Shown here piece after piece: positions 22,639 through 30,998 of a stretch of 36,148 bases of DNA. The DNA lies in contig NZ_JAQGEI010000046.1 in assembly GCF_029017505.1 (NCBI RefSeq), positions 1 through 36,148 on the forward strand. The letters run 5' to 3'. The notes below the pieces were generated by a model. That model did not search any database. It was given only the letters and a program-made list of their open reading frames with translations, and had not been told where the DNA came from. How positions within the stretch are numbered: the first letter of the stretch is position 1; every line of letters begins with the position of its first letter. This DNA comes from Sedimenticola hydrogenitrophicus. Lineage in GTDB: Bacteria > Pseudomonadota > Gammaproteobacteria > Chromatiales > Chromatiaceae. The position numbers were made by a program, and so were the translations under genes.

Positions 22639-23562
22639 ATGCCAATGAATAACAGCCAGGTCCGGGTGATCGACCCGATCCTCAGCAACGTCGTCCAGGG
22701 ATACCGCCACGTGGAGCTCGTGGGCCATGCCCTGTTCCCCCGCGTTCCTGTCCAGGTGTCCGGTGGCCAGGTACTGGAGTTCGACAAGAAAAGCTTTCAG
22801 CTTTTCAACGCTCGTCGCGCTCCCGGCGCCAACACCAAGCGGATCGAGTTCGGCCACCTGGGTAAGCCGTTTGCGCTGTTTCAGGACGCCCTGGAGGGCA
22901 AGGTGCCATTCGAGTTCCTGCGCGACGCCAGCCGGGTGCCGGGCATCAACCTGGGTACCCGCGCCGCCAACGGCACCATGCGCGCCCTGATGCTGGCGCT
23001 GGAGAACGAACAGGCGGGGATCGCCCGCGCCGCCGCCAACTACGACGCCGACCACAAGATCGACCTGGCGGCGGCCAAGTGGACCGACGACGCCAACAAC
23101 CCCAACAGCGACCTGGACACCGGCAAGACCGCCATCGCCGACACCACCGGCATGGAGCCCAACGTGCTGGTGCTCTCCCGCGCCGCATTCAAGGCCGCCA
23201 AGAACAACGCCAAGGTGGTCGAGCGCTTCAAGTACACCAGTAAAGAGTCCATCACCGCCGAGATGCTGGCCTCCCTGTTCGACCTGGAGCGCGTGGTGGT
23301 GGGCAAGGCAATCAGCTTTGATGAAGCCGGTGCATCCACCTCCATCTGGGGCACCGACGCGGTGCTGGCCTACGTACCCACCACCCCGTCGGGTCAGGAA
23401 GAGCCAAGCTACGGCTACACCTACACGATGGAGGGCCACCCGATCGTGGAGCAGGCCTACCAGGACCGCAACGCCAAGAGCTGGATCTACCCGGTCACCT
23501 ACGAGCGGGCCCCGGTGCTGGCCGGCATGACCGCCGGGTACCTGTTGCAGAACGTCGGTTAA
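22639..23562 (+). CDS. Major capsid protein
   Basis: 307 residues with a strong AGGAG site. Order and content place it as the HK97-fold major head protein: N-terminal VRVIDPILSNVVQGYRHVEL, LVGHALFPRVPVQ, a central helix block (MRALMLALENEQAGIARAAA), and a C-terminal EQAYQDRNAKSWIYPVTYER. It is not the Mu T type but the shorter form found with DUF2190 proteins and siphovirus tails. The preceding scaffold and decoration genes support this. Confidence 0.9.
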   Translation: MPMNNSQVRVIDPILSNVVQGYRHVELVGHALFPRVPVQVSGGQVLEFDKKSFQLFNARRAPGANTKRIEFGHLGKPFALFQDALEGKVPFEFLRDASRVPGINLGTRAANGTMRALMLALENEQAGIARAAANYDADHKIDLAAAKWTDDANNPNSDLDTGKTAIADTTGMEPNVLVLSRAAFKAAKNNAKVVERFKYTSKESITAEMLASLFDLERVVVGKAISFDEAGASTSIWGTDAVLAYVPTTPSGQEEPSYGYTYTMEGHPIVEQAYQDRNAKSWIYPVTYERAPVLAGMTAGYLLQNVG

Positions 23563-23590
23563 ACCGGCGCAACCCAGGGACGGCGATTCA

Positions 23591-23610
23591 GGGGAGCGGG
23601 AGCGCTCCCC
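23591..23610 (+). terminator. Stem-loop after the major capsid gene
   Basis: GGGGAGCG (23591-23598) and CGCTCCCC (23603-23610) form a perfect 8-bp stem with a 4-base loop, 28 bases after the capsid stop. The following bases are GCCCCTATATAG, not a T-run, so termination would be partial at best. A site like this could lower expression of downstream genes relative to capsid or stabilise the capsid message. Confidence 0.45.
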
Positions 23611-23637
23611 GCCCCTATATAGATAGAGGAGCACGTG

Positions 23638-23961
23638 ATGCCAGATTACAAGGTGAACCGCCCGGTGAAACTGGGCAGCAAGATCCACAAGCCTGGCGGC
23701 AAGCCGATCACCGCTGACGCGGAGACGGCGGCGCCGGCGGTTGCGTCCGGGGCGCTGACGGAGGTTGTCGCGAAGGCGCCGGCGGACCTCGATCCGGAGC
23801 GTCAGATCGAGCCGGAGATCGGCGATCGTCCGGATGATGCCGAGGGCGGCGATCAGATCGACGGGCAGGGACTCCCTCCTGGCGCTGAGGTCAAAGCCGA
23901 TCCAGTGCCGAAAAAGAAGACCGCGCCGAAGAAGGCTACGCCAGCGAAAAAGGCGCAGTAA
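23638..23961 (+). CDS. Small head-tail region protein with Lys-rich tail (DUF7210-like)
   Basis: 107 residues from ATG 23638 (AGAGGAG at 6 bases). The first 40 residues (YKVNRPVKLGSKIHKPGGKP) resemble small proteins that follow the capsid in Mu-like phages, in the place of Mu gp35. The rest is acidic and then strongly basic, closing with KKKTAPKKATPAKKAQ, a likely disordered tail. Structural or assembly role is inferred from the position. Confidence 0.75.
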   Translation: MPDYKVNRPVKLGSKIHKPGGKPITADAETAAPAVASGALTEVVAKAPADLDPERQIEPEIGDRPDDAEGGDQIDGQGLPPGAEVKADPVPKKKTAPKKATPAKKAQ

Positions 23962-23964
23962 CCG

Positions 23965-24384
23965 ATGCCCTACGCCACCACCCAGGACCTGATCGACCGG
24001 TTCGCCGAGGCGGAGCTGATCCAGCTCACCGACCGGACCGGCGCCGGCGTCATCGATACCGACGTGCTGGATCGCGCGCTGGTCGACGCCGACGGCGAGA
24101 TCGACGGTTACCTCTCCGGACGTTACGCGCTGCCGCTGGCCGCGGTGCCGCCGGTCCTGGTGCGGGTGGCCTGTGATATCACCCGCTACCACCTGTATGA
24201 CGACGCGGTCGTGGATCAGGTGCGCACCCGTTACGAGGATGCCCGGCGGTATCTGGAGAGCGTGGCCACCGGCAAGGTGCAGCTGGGCCTGCCGGCCAGT
24301 GCCGGCGCGGTAACCGTCAGCGGTAGCCCCGAGGTGGATGCGCCGGCGCGGATATTCACCGGCGACACGCTGGAGGGTTTCTAA
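23965..24384 (+). CDS. gp36-like DUF1320 head completion protein
   Basis: 139 residues of the DUF1320/gp436 family: YATTQDLIDRFAEAELIQLT, VDADGEIDGYLSGRYALPL and ACDITRYHLYDDAV are hallmark segments. These proteins form part of the neck, like the adaptor of other long-tailed phages. It starts 3 bases after the previous stop and is directly followed by the next gene. Confidence 0.92.
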   Translation: MPYATTQDLIDRFAEAELIQLTDRTGAGVIDTDVLDRALVDADGEIDGYLSGRYALPLAAVPPVLVRVACDITRYHLYDDAVVDQVRTRYEDARRYLESVATGKVQLGLPASAGAVTVSGSPEVDAPARIFTGDTLEGF

Positions 24385-24813
24385 TTGCTCCGCGCCGAAT
24401 CCCTCATCGTCGCCCGACTCAAAGCCAAGCTACCCGCCACGGTGCATGTGCTGACCGCGTCCGATCTGGCCGATGTCGCCGAGGGGAAGCAGCCGACCCC
24501 GGCGGTGCACGTGGTCTATGGCGGCCTGCGCATCAGCCAGGATCAAGCCGATGGTCAGCGGGTTGAGGTAGAGCTGATCTGGCACACGGTGGTGGCGGTG
24601 CGCAACGTGCGCGGCATCCGCACCGGCGAGGCGGCCCGCGAGGAGGCCGGCCCACTGCTGGGTGCCGTGTTCAGTGCACTCACCGGCCACAAACTGGCGC
24701 CCGACCTGCGCAACCTGCGGCCGACCGCGCCGCCCCGGCCGGGCTACCGCAAGGGCTACGGCTACTACCCATTAACCTGGACCCAACGAATGCAACATAG
24801 AGGAGAGCAATGA
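24385..24813 (+). CDS. gp37-like neck/tail terminator protein
   Basis: 142 residues from TTG 24385, one base after the previous stop and 7 bases after GGAGGG. It reads LRAESLIVARLKAKLP, then AVHVVYGGLRISQDQAD and a C-terminal part with KGYGYYPLTWTQRM, in line with the Mu gp37 family. In long-tailed phages the gene at this site encodes the protein joining tail and head. Stop overlaps the next start. Confidence 0.88.
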   Translation: MLRAESLIVARLKAKLPATVHVLTASDLADVAEGKQPTPAVHVVYGGLRISQDQADGQRVEVELIWHTVVAVRNVRGIRTGEAAREEAGPLLGAVFSALTGHKLAPDLRNLRPTAPPRPGYRKGYGYYPLTWTQRMQHRGEQ

Positions 24814-24992
24814 TGGCCCAGAAAACCCAACCCACGCCCACGCCCGTAGCGGTAACGCTGCTGCGTGATCACACCCACAAAGGCGAGCCGCATAAAAAGG
24901 ATGCGGTGATCCACGTCGCGCCCCTGGTGGCAAAGTGGCTGGTACAGCAAGGCGTCGGCCAGGCCGACCTCCCCAACGAAGAGGGCAAGTAA
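24813..24992 (+). CDS. gp38-like DUF2635 protein
   Basis: 59 residues from ATG 24813, 7 bases after AGGAG (the ATG at 24810 is too close). It has a DUF2635-like plan: a basic strand (VTLLRDHTHKGEPHKKDAV) and the end APLVAKWLVQQGVGQADL. Small proteins of this type lie just before the tube or sheath gene in Mu-like phages. Role unknown. Confidence 0.82.
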   Translation: MAQKTQPTPTPVAVTLLRDHTHKGEPHKKDAVIHVAPLVAKWLVQQGVGQADLPNEEGK

Positions 24993-25727
24993 ATGGAGAT
25001 CACGGATTACAGCTATATCGGCGTCGGCCCGATTTTCATGCGCGACCGCAACGGCTCGGGTGGCCTGGTGCCGGTGGGCGAGGTATCCAGCGCCAATTTC
25101 AGCGTGGAGGAAGAGGTCAAGGAGCTGCCGGACCACACCGCCGCCGGCGGCGGTACCCGCAACGAGGTGCGGCGCGTCAAGAGCGTCAACGTCAAGCTGA
25201 TGCTGCATGACCTGAGCCCGGCCAATTTGTCGATGGTGCTATACGGCAACACCACAACGCTGGAGGCCGGCAGCGTCACCGCCGAGACTGTGACCGTGGC
25301 CCTGGGCACCCTGGTACCGCTGGCCAACATCGCCGCCAGTTCCGTGGTGGTGACCGACGTCACCGATGTCACCACCTATACCGCCGGCACCGATTACGAG
25401 GTACGCGGGGCGGGCCTCTGGATCCCCGCCACCAGCACCATCCCCCCCGGCTCGGTGCACGTCGCCTACAGCCACCCGGGTCAGGACGTCATCGAGGCCT
25501 TCACCCAGGCCGCCAGCGAGTACGAGATGCTGCTCGACGGCCTGAACGAGGCGCGCAGCGGCAAGGCCAACGTGTTGCGGGCACACCGCATCCGCTTCGG
25601 CGCCGCCGCCAGCGTGGACTGGATCGGCGACGATTTCGCGGGGCTGGAGATCGCCGGCAAACTGCTGGCCGACACCACCCAGGGCGCCGGAAAGAGCCGC
25701 TTCTACAAGGCCACCATTGTGCAGTAA
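24993..25727 (+). CDS. Tail tube protein of siphovirus type
   Basis: 244 residues. The N-terminal half (ITDYSYIGVGPIFMRDRNGS, VSSANFSVEEEVKELPDHTA) and the C-terminal block (GLEIAGKLLADTTQGAGKS) match tube proteins of long non-contractile tails; the middle (SVVVTDVTDVTTYTAG to IPPGSVHVAYSHPG) is a beta insertion common in these. No sheath gene precedes it, which makes a contractile tail unlikely. It forms the hexameric rings through which DNA passes. Confidence 0.9.
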   Translation: MEITDYSYIGVGPIFMRDRNGSGGLVPVGEVSSANFSVEEEVKELPDHTAAGGGTRNEVRRVKSVNVKLMLHDLSPANLSMVLYGNTTTLEAGSVTAETVTVALGTLVPLANIAASSVVVTDVTDVTTYTAGTDYEVRGAGLWIPATSTIPPGSVHVAYSHPGQDVIEAFTQAASEYEMLLDGLNEARSGKANVLRAHRIRFGAAASVDWIGDDFAGLEIAGKLLADTTQGAGKSRFYKATIVQ

Positions 25728-25872
25728 TGGACGCGGCGCTCCCCGCCGATGGTCTGTTTTGGTAATAGCAATCGGGGGCTGTGAGGCCATCGATTTTTGG
25801 CCAGGGACGGCCTTATGCCGTGGAGGCCAGGGATGGCCGGGAGCGGCTTTGGATGTTCTTGAATAGTTAATT
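25728..25872. other. Gap between tail tube and tape measure genes
   Basis: This is where phages normally encode tail assembly chaperones, but no start codon with a ribosome site opens a usable frame. The -1 frame is open from the tube stop to TAG 25864-25866, which is just 6 bases before the tape measure ATG, and encodes only a short Gly/Ala/Trp-rich string. An imperfect 14-bp direct repeat is present: GGCCAGGGACGGCC (25799-25812) and GGCCAGGGATGGCC (25825-25838). The tape measure ATG has no Shine-Dalgarno. Confidence 0.5.
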
Positions 25873-28800
25873 ATGGCTGATCTCAATCTCGCGCTAAAAA
25901 TCGCCATTGCCCAGACCGGGCTGGATAACGTCAGCTCGCTGGTCGGTGAGCTGAAGAAGGCGGGCGTCGAGACCGATAAGTTCGAGCAGGAGGCGGCCGA
26001 CCTCGGGGCCGAGCTGAAAAAACTGGGTAGCGACAGCGGTATGATTTCCGCATTTCGCAAACTCAAGACCGAGACACAGGGTGCCGAGCAGGCGATGGCC
26101 GCCGCCAAGGACAAAACGGCGGCGCTGTCGCGCGAGCTGAAGGCAACGGAGGCCCCGACCAAAAAGCAGCAGGCCGCATTTGAGCGGTCACGCAAGGCGG
26201 CCCGGGCCGCCGCCCAGGCCTATGAGAATAACCGCCTGTCACTGCAGAACATGCGCTCGCAGATGCAGCAGGCCGGCATAGCCACCACCAACCTGGCAGA
26301 ACACCAGGTCCGGCTGCACCAGACGCAAGACGCGCTCACCCGGCGCGGTCAGGCCCTGGCAAAATCCCTGAAATCCACCGCCTGGGAAGCCCGCTCCAGT
26401 GCGTCGGCCATCGACACCAATGCCGCCGCCGCGGGGCGCGCTGCCAAATCATGGGGCACATTGCGCACCGCCGCTGCCGCCGCGGGCGGATTCCTGGTGG
26501 CAAAGGTCGGCATCAGCACCATCACCAGCCTGCTGCGCAATTTGCGCAACAGCATCCTGGCCGTTTCCGAGACCGGCGGCAAGTTCGAAGCGCTGCGCGT
26601 CCAGATGGATACGCTGTTCAGGTCGAACGAGAAAGGCGGCGCGGCCGTCGAGTGGATTAAGACCTTTACGGCAAAGACGCCGTATCAACTAGACCAGGTC
26701 ACGCAATCATTTATCAAGCTCAAGGCGATGGGGATGGACCCGATGGACGGGTCATTCCGCGCCATCGCCGATCAGGCATCGTCGCTGGGCGCCAAGGGTG
26801 AGACGCTAGAGGGCATCGTGCTGGCCCTGGGTCAGGCGTGGAGTAAGCAGAAGCTACAGGGTGAGGAGGCGCTGCAGCTGATCGAGCGCGGCGTACCAGT
26901 ATGGGATCTGCTGGCCAAGGCCACCGGACGCAACGCCGCTGAGCTGCAGGAGATGTCCGCCAAGGGGCTACTGGGCCGCGACGCCATCCGCGCCCTGATG
27001 GACGAGATGGGGCGGAACAATCTCGGCGCCTCCGAACGCGCCATGAGGACCCTCAACGGCCAGTTGTCCAACCTAAAGGACAACTGGACAAACTTCCTGA
27101 ATCTGATCGCCGACCAGGGCGCGCTGGCCTATTTCAAGGGCGAACTCGAATCGCTCAATCAGAAATTTGCCGAGTGGGCAAAAAACGGCGAACTCAAAAA
27201 ATGGGCGCGGGAAGCGGCGGAAACCATCATCAGCCTGGGCGGGTCCATCCGGTCGACGATTGAGACCGTCGCATCGATGTCAGGCGCGTTTAAATTCGCC
27301 GGCAACGCGATCGCGTTTTTCTGGAACTCGATACAGATCACGATCAAGGGCATCGGCTCGCTGTTCCTGGACACGGCGGCGCTGATCACCCTGGGCCTGT
27401 CGAAAATCACCTTCGGCGACCTCTCGAAACAGTATGAAGCCGAGGCCAAAAAACTCAGCGCCACCGCCGCCGGCCTGCGCGACGGCATCATCACCGACGC
27501 CCGCGAGGCCCGTGCCGCCCTATTGGGCATGGGCGAGGCCGCCGGCCTGGTCAGCGAAGAGGTGGTCAAGGGCCAGGAAGAGGTTGCGGCGTCTACAGAA
27601 AAAACCAAGGCCGCCCTCACCGAAACCGAACAAGCCGCCCAGGCCGCCGCCGAAAAGGCCCAGGCCCTGGCGGATGCCTACAAAGAGCTGGGCATCGAGA
27701 CCGAGGAGTCCCTCCGCCAAACCGGCCAAGCGACCGTGGATGCGTTCCGGCAGATCGTGGAGAGCGGCACCAGCGGTGTGAACATGCTCAACGCGTTTGA
27801 CGCCGCGCTGAAAAAGGCGGGTGATGCGCAGACCATCAACGCCCTGAAGATCGCCCTATACGATGCGTTCGATACCGGCAAGATCAGCCTCGATGCCTAC
27901 CTCAAGCGCATGGATGAGGTGGACAAGCGCCTGGGCGCCATCGGTGAGACGGTGCAGAACTCCGAGGAGGCATTCAATCATTTTGGCCTCACCAGCGTCG
28001 AGGCGCTGCAAAAGATCGCGGACAAGTCCCGCGAGATGTTCGACGCCCTGGAGCAGTCTGGGCAGGCCACGACCGAGCAGCTGGCGGCCGCGTTCCTGAA
28101 ATATGCTGAGGATGCTATCCGCGCCCAGGACGGGGTTATAGACAAGCAGCTGAAGGCCAAGGCCGCCGCCCTGGGCTTGACCACGGAGATCCGGGTCCTG
28201 GCAGAGCAGTACAAACAGACCGGTGCATTCGGCCGTGAGGCGTTTCGCATTGCAGCCCACGAGGCCCGAGCGCTACGCGATGCCATCAACGAGATCAACC
28301 AGGCCACCACCCGTTCCGAGCTGGCCGACCTGGCCAATGAGGCCGCTCGGCGCTGGCGCGAGGGCAAGATCAGCGCCAAGGAGTACGGCGAGATCATTGA
28401 TGAGATCAATCTACGCCGCCGTGAATTGATCAAGTTGACCGAGGAACAGGTGACCGCCGAACAGCAGGCGACCGAGGCCGCCGGCAAGACGGCGGAGCAG
28501 ATCGAGCGTCAGGCAAGCGGCAAGGCCCGCGCGGGCGGCGGCAAAAAGAAGTCAGCTGGCGGTGGTGGAGGGGAAACCTACACGCGGCAGGAAATCGCTT
28601 GGGTCGGCGGTGCAAAGGATCTGATCCGCCGCGACCTCGCCGCCGCCGGGATCGGCGGCGAGATAGTGGCGCAGACCCTGGCGCAGTTCGACAAGGAGAT
28701 CAAGGACCCTTCCAATCTGCGCGGCCTCAATGGCCTCGACGGCTATAAAAAATACTACGATTTTCTGCTCGATCGGGCCAACTCGGCCATCCGTAACGCG

Positions 28801-29001
28801 ACAGCCACCGCTCGCCGGGAGCAGCGACAAGAGCAGGCGAACCGCGCCGGATCTGCATCCGAGTCCACAGCCCAACCCGGCAAAACCATCACAATGGTCT
28901 TCAAGGCCGCCGGCGGCCGGGCGGTCGCCGGCACGTTTGCCGAGGGTGACGCCCAGGGCCTGCTGGACGTACTCGCACAATCCGGAGCAGTCACCGAATG
29001 A
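25873..29001 (+). CDS. Tape measure protein
   Basis: 1042 residues. Long coiled-coil stretches (KKAGVETDKFEQEAADLGAE; ELKATEAPTKKQQAAFERS), the tape measure N-terminal domain with SFIKLKAMGMDPMDGSFRAI and LALGQAWSKQKLQGEEALQL, and hydrophobic segments near 196-220 and 471-515 are all typical. The length of this protein sets tail length; by the usual 0.15 nm per residue this predicts about 150 nm. The C-terminus holds a Gly/Lys linker (KKKSAGGGGGE) followed by a small helical domain. The next gene overlaps by four bases. Confidence 0.95.
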   Translation: MADLNLALKIAIAQTGLDNVSSLVGELKKAGVETDKFEQEAADLGAELKKLGSDSGMISAFRKLKTETQGAEQAMAAAKDKTAALSRELKATEAPTKKQQAAFERSRKAARAAAQAYENNRLSLQNMRSQMQQAGIATTNLAEHQVRLHQTQDALTRRGQALAKSLKSTAWEARSSASAIDTNAAAAGRAAKSWGTLRTAAAAAGGFLVAKVGISTITSLLRNLRNSILAVSETGGKFEALRVQMDTLFRSNEKGGAAVEWIKTFTAKTPYQLDQVTQSFIKLKAMGMDPMDGSFRAIADQASSLGAKGETLEGIVLALGQAWSKQKLQGEEALQLIERGVPVWDLLAKATGRNAAELQEMSAKGLLGRDAIRALMDEMGRNNLGASERAMRTLNGQLSNLKDNWTNFLNLIADQGALAYFKGELESLNQKFAEWAKNGELKKWAREAAETIISLGGSIRSTIETVASMSGAFKFAGNAIAFFWNSIQITIKGIGSLFLDTAALITLGLSKITFGDLSKQYEAEAKKLSATAAGLRDGIITDAREARAALLGMGEAAGLVSEEVVKGQEEVAASTEKTKAALTETEQAAQAAAEKAQALADAYKELGIETEESLRQTGQATVDAFRQIVESGTSGVNMLNAFDAALKKAGDAQTINALKIALYDAFDTGKISLDAYLKRMDEVDKRLGAIGETVQNSEEAFNHFGLTSVEALQKIADKSREMFDALEQSGQATTEQLAAAFLKYAEDAIRAQDGVIDKQLKAKAAALGLTTEIRVLAEQYKQTGAFGREAFRIAAHEARALRDAINEINQATTRSELADLANEAARRWREGKISAKEYGEIIDEINLRRRELIKLTEEQVTAEQQATEAAGKTAEQIERQASGKARAGGGKKKSAGGGGGETYTRQEIAWVGGAKDLIRRDLAAAGIGGEIVAQTLAQFDKEIKDPSNLRGLNGLDGYKKYYDFLLDRANSAIRNATATARREQRQEQANRAGSASESTAQPGKTITMVFKAAGGRAVAGTFAEGDAQGLLDVLAQSGAVTE

Positions 29002-29390
29002 TCACCCTCTCTGACGGCACCACCACCCTGGAACTGCCCGGCGATTTCGACTGGCCGGACGAGTACACCTGGCAATCGGTGGTACAGGACGCCGGCTACA
29101 CCCTCACCGGTGCGCTTGTGGTGGAGACCGCCACCAAGCAGGCCGGCCGGCCGATCACCCTGGTAGGCGCGGATGATCGCGCCTGGGTGACCCGGGCGGA
29201 CTTGGAGCAACTGCGAACCTGGGCGGACATCCCCGGCCAGGAACTGACCCTGACGCTGCGCGGGACCAGCTACACCGTACTGTTCCGGCATCAAGACACC
29301 GCCATCGATGCCGTCGAGCAGATCCTGTTCGTCGAGGACCCGGCCGCCGGCACGTACTACAGCCTCACACTGCGTTTTATGGAGATTTAA
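28998..29390 (+). CDS. Tail tip-region protein
   Basis: 130 residues, beta-rich: it begins ITLSDGTTTLELPGDFDWPD and ends FVEDPAAGTYYSLTLRFMEI. It sits after the tape measure, where siphoviruses encode the first distal tail proteins, and overlaps the tape measure stop by ATGA. Related small proteins occur in Mu-like phages with siphovirus tails. I take it as a distal tail component. Confidence 0.8.
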   Translation: MITLSDGTTTLELPGDFDWPDEYTWQSVVQDAGYTLTGALVVETATKQAGRPITLVGADDRAWVTRADLEQLRTWADIPGQELTLTLRGTSYTVLFRHQDTAIDAVEQILFVEDPAAGTYYSLTLRFMEI

Positions 29391-30974
29391 ATGGCCATTA
29401 CGACCTCTGATATAATGACAAAAGCGAGCGAACGCCTCACCGACTTCGACGACGGCGGCGGTCGCATGACCGGCACCGAAGTGGTCGACGGCGTCATGAA
29501 CAACCTGTTCCCGGACCAGTCGCGGCTGGACCGGGTCTATGGCCGTGTCAACCTGCGCAAGTGCTTCGTGCACGTCGATGTGGCTAACGCCGACACATAC
29601 TACGGGGCGATGAGCGCAATCATGGACGCGCCGGATGACCCCAACGTCTCCGGCGTGCTCTTCTCCACCAAGTCCCACACCGACGAGCGCGCCGCCGCCC
29701 AGGATCGGGTCGAGTCCTACGTGACACGCGGCCCGCAGTCGAGGTGGTGGTTGTTCGATCGCCAGCTCTCCGGCCAGCGCTCCATCCGCCTGTTCGGGCC
29801 GGTCAGTGCGGCCTTGCCGGAGGTAGGCGACGTGGTGTACCTTGTGCAAAACGAGAGCGCCCAGGACGAATACAGCCAGTACGTGCGCATCATCTCGGTC
29901 AGCGCCGAGGTGCAGGAGTTCGACGGCGGCCAGGGCAGTATCTGCGGCGTGTTTAAGCGGATGGTGATCGACTGCGAGATATCGGCCGCCCTGGCCTACA
30001 CGTTCGACGGCCCCACCATCACCTGTCTGGACACCCTCACGCCTGCCGCGGTGATGCGCGACACCCTGGTCGCCGACGCCTCCAAATACTATGGCGTCAC
30101 CGCCCTGGCCCAGGCGGTGGCCAACGGCGACCTGACGGTCAACGCGTCATCCATCTACGCCCAGCTGGTCCCCTCCACCCGGGGCGAGTCACCGGTGGTT
30201 GACGTGCAGGCCGGCGGCCTGGCCGCGCAGCAGATCACCTCCGGCGGCGAGACGTTCGCCGTGATCGGCCCGGCGCACACCGGGGCGACGGCGGTCACCA
30301 TCAACAACCGCGCCTACACCTATGTATTCTCCTGCATCCCCATCCCGGCACCCGGCGCCCTGTCGGTGGATTTCCGCGCCCAGGGCCGCTGGTACCGGCT
30401 GCAGGATGACGGCACCGGCGCGCTGGAGGGCGAGGGCACCGGTACCATTAACTACGCTACCGGCTCGGTCCAGGTGACCCTCGCCGCGCTGCCGGACGTT
30501 GACACCAGTGTTCTCTATACCTGGACCACTCCGGTGCATTTCATCAACCGCGCCGGCACCACCGAGGTGGACCCGCTGACCGTCGAGCACACCCTGGCGG
30601 GTCCCTGTGTGCCCGGCAGCTTCTCGGCCACCTTTCTCAGTGGCGGGGTCGCCAAAACCATCACCGACAACGGCACCGGCGGCCTGATCGGCGACGGCTC
30701 CGGGCGCATCGTCTACGCCACCGGCCAGGTCTATATCGTGCTGTCCAGCGTGCTGCCGGACCCCAACAGCCAGCTCACCATCGACTACGACGAGCCGGCC
30801 CTGGTCACCGAGGTGCTGACCGGTGTCACCCTCTCCGGCGGCGTCGCCGACATCACGTTGGGGACAGTCCCCATCGAACCCGGCTCGGTCCGCGTATCCT
30901 GGGAAACACAGCAGCAGCAGATATCCAACAGCAGTCACTATGTGTGGGAGGTAGATCGTGCGTATTCGGTTTAA
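29391..30974 (+). CDS. Tail protein with beta repeats (first part)
   Basis: 527 residues. The N-terminal 270 residues form one block (VNLRKCFVHVDVANADTYYG, TRGPQSRWWLFDRQLSGQRS). The rest has repeated beta units marked by GTINYATGSVQVTL (about 350) and GRIVYATGQVYIVL (about 438), each following a (D/N)xGTGxLxG(D/E)G turn. The last visible unit starts IEPGSVRVSWET and is cut off by the stop TAA at 30972. The next gene lies in the same frame 24 bases on and opens with the missing second half of such a unit. It may therefore be the first part of one larger gene. Position suggests a tail-tip or fibre-like component. Confidence 0.82.
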   Translation: MAITTSDIMTKASERLTDFDDGGGRMTGTEVVDGVMNNLFPDQSRLDRVYGRVNLRKCFVHVDVANADTYYGAMSAIMDAPDDPNVSGVLFSTKSHTDERAAAQDRVESYVTRGPQSRWWLFDRQLSGQRSIRLFGPVSAALPEVGDVVYLVQNESAQDEYSQYVRIISVSAEVQEFDGGQGSICGVFKRMVIDCEISAALAYTFDGPTITCLDTLTPAAVMRDTLVADASKYYGVTALAQAVANGDLTVNASSIYAQLVPSTRGESPVVDVQAGGLAAQQITSGGETFAVIGPAHTGATAVTINNRAYTYVFSCIPIPAPGALSVDFRAQGRWYRLQDDGTGALEGEGTGTINYATGSVQVTLAALPDVDTSVLYTWTTPVHFINRAGTTEVDPLTVEHTLAGPCVPGSFSATFLSGGVAKTITDNGTGGLIGDGSGRIVYATGQVYIVLSSVLPDPNSQLTIDYDEPALVTEVLTGVTLSGGVADITLGTVPIEPGSVRVSWETQQQQISNSSHYVWEVDRAYSV

Positions 30975-30998
30975 CGGTCAACATCAGGGGGCAGGTCA

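Noticed and set aside
22615-24192. Long reverse-strand open frame opposite the capsid gene
   Set aside because: It is antisense to capsid, gp35-like and gp36-like genes, with low-complexity Gly/Val/His/Arg composition; a shadow.
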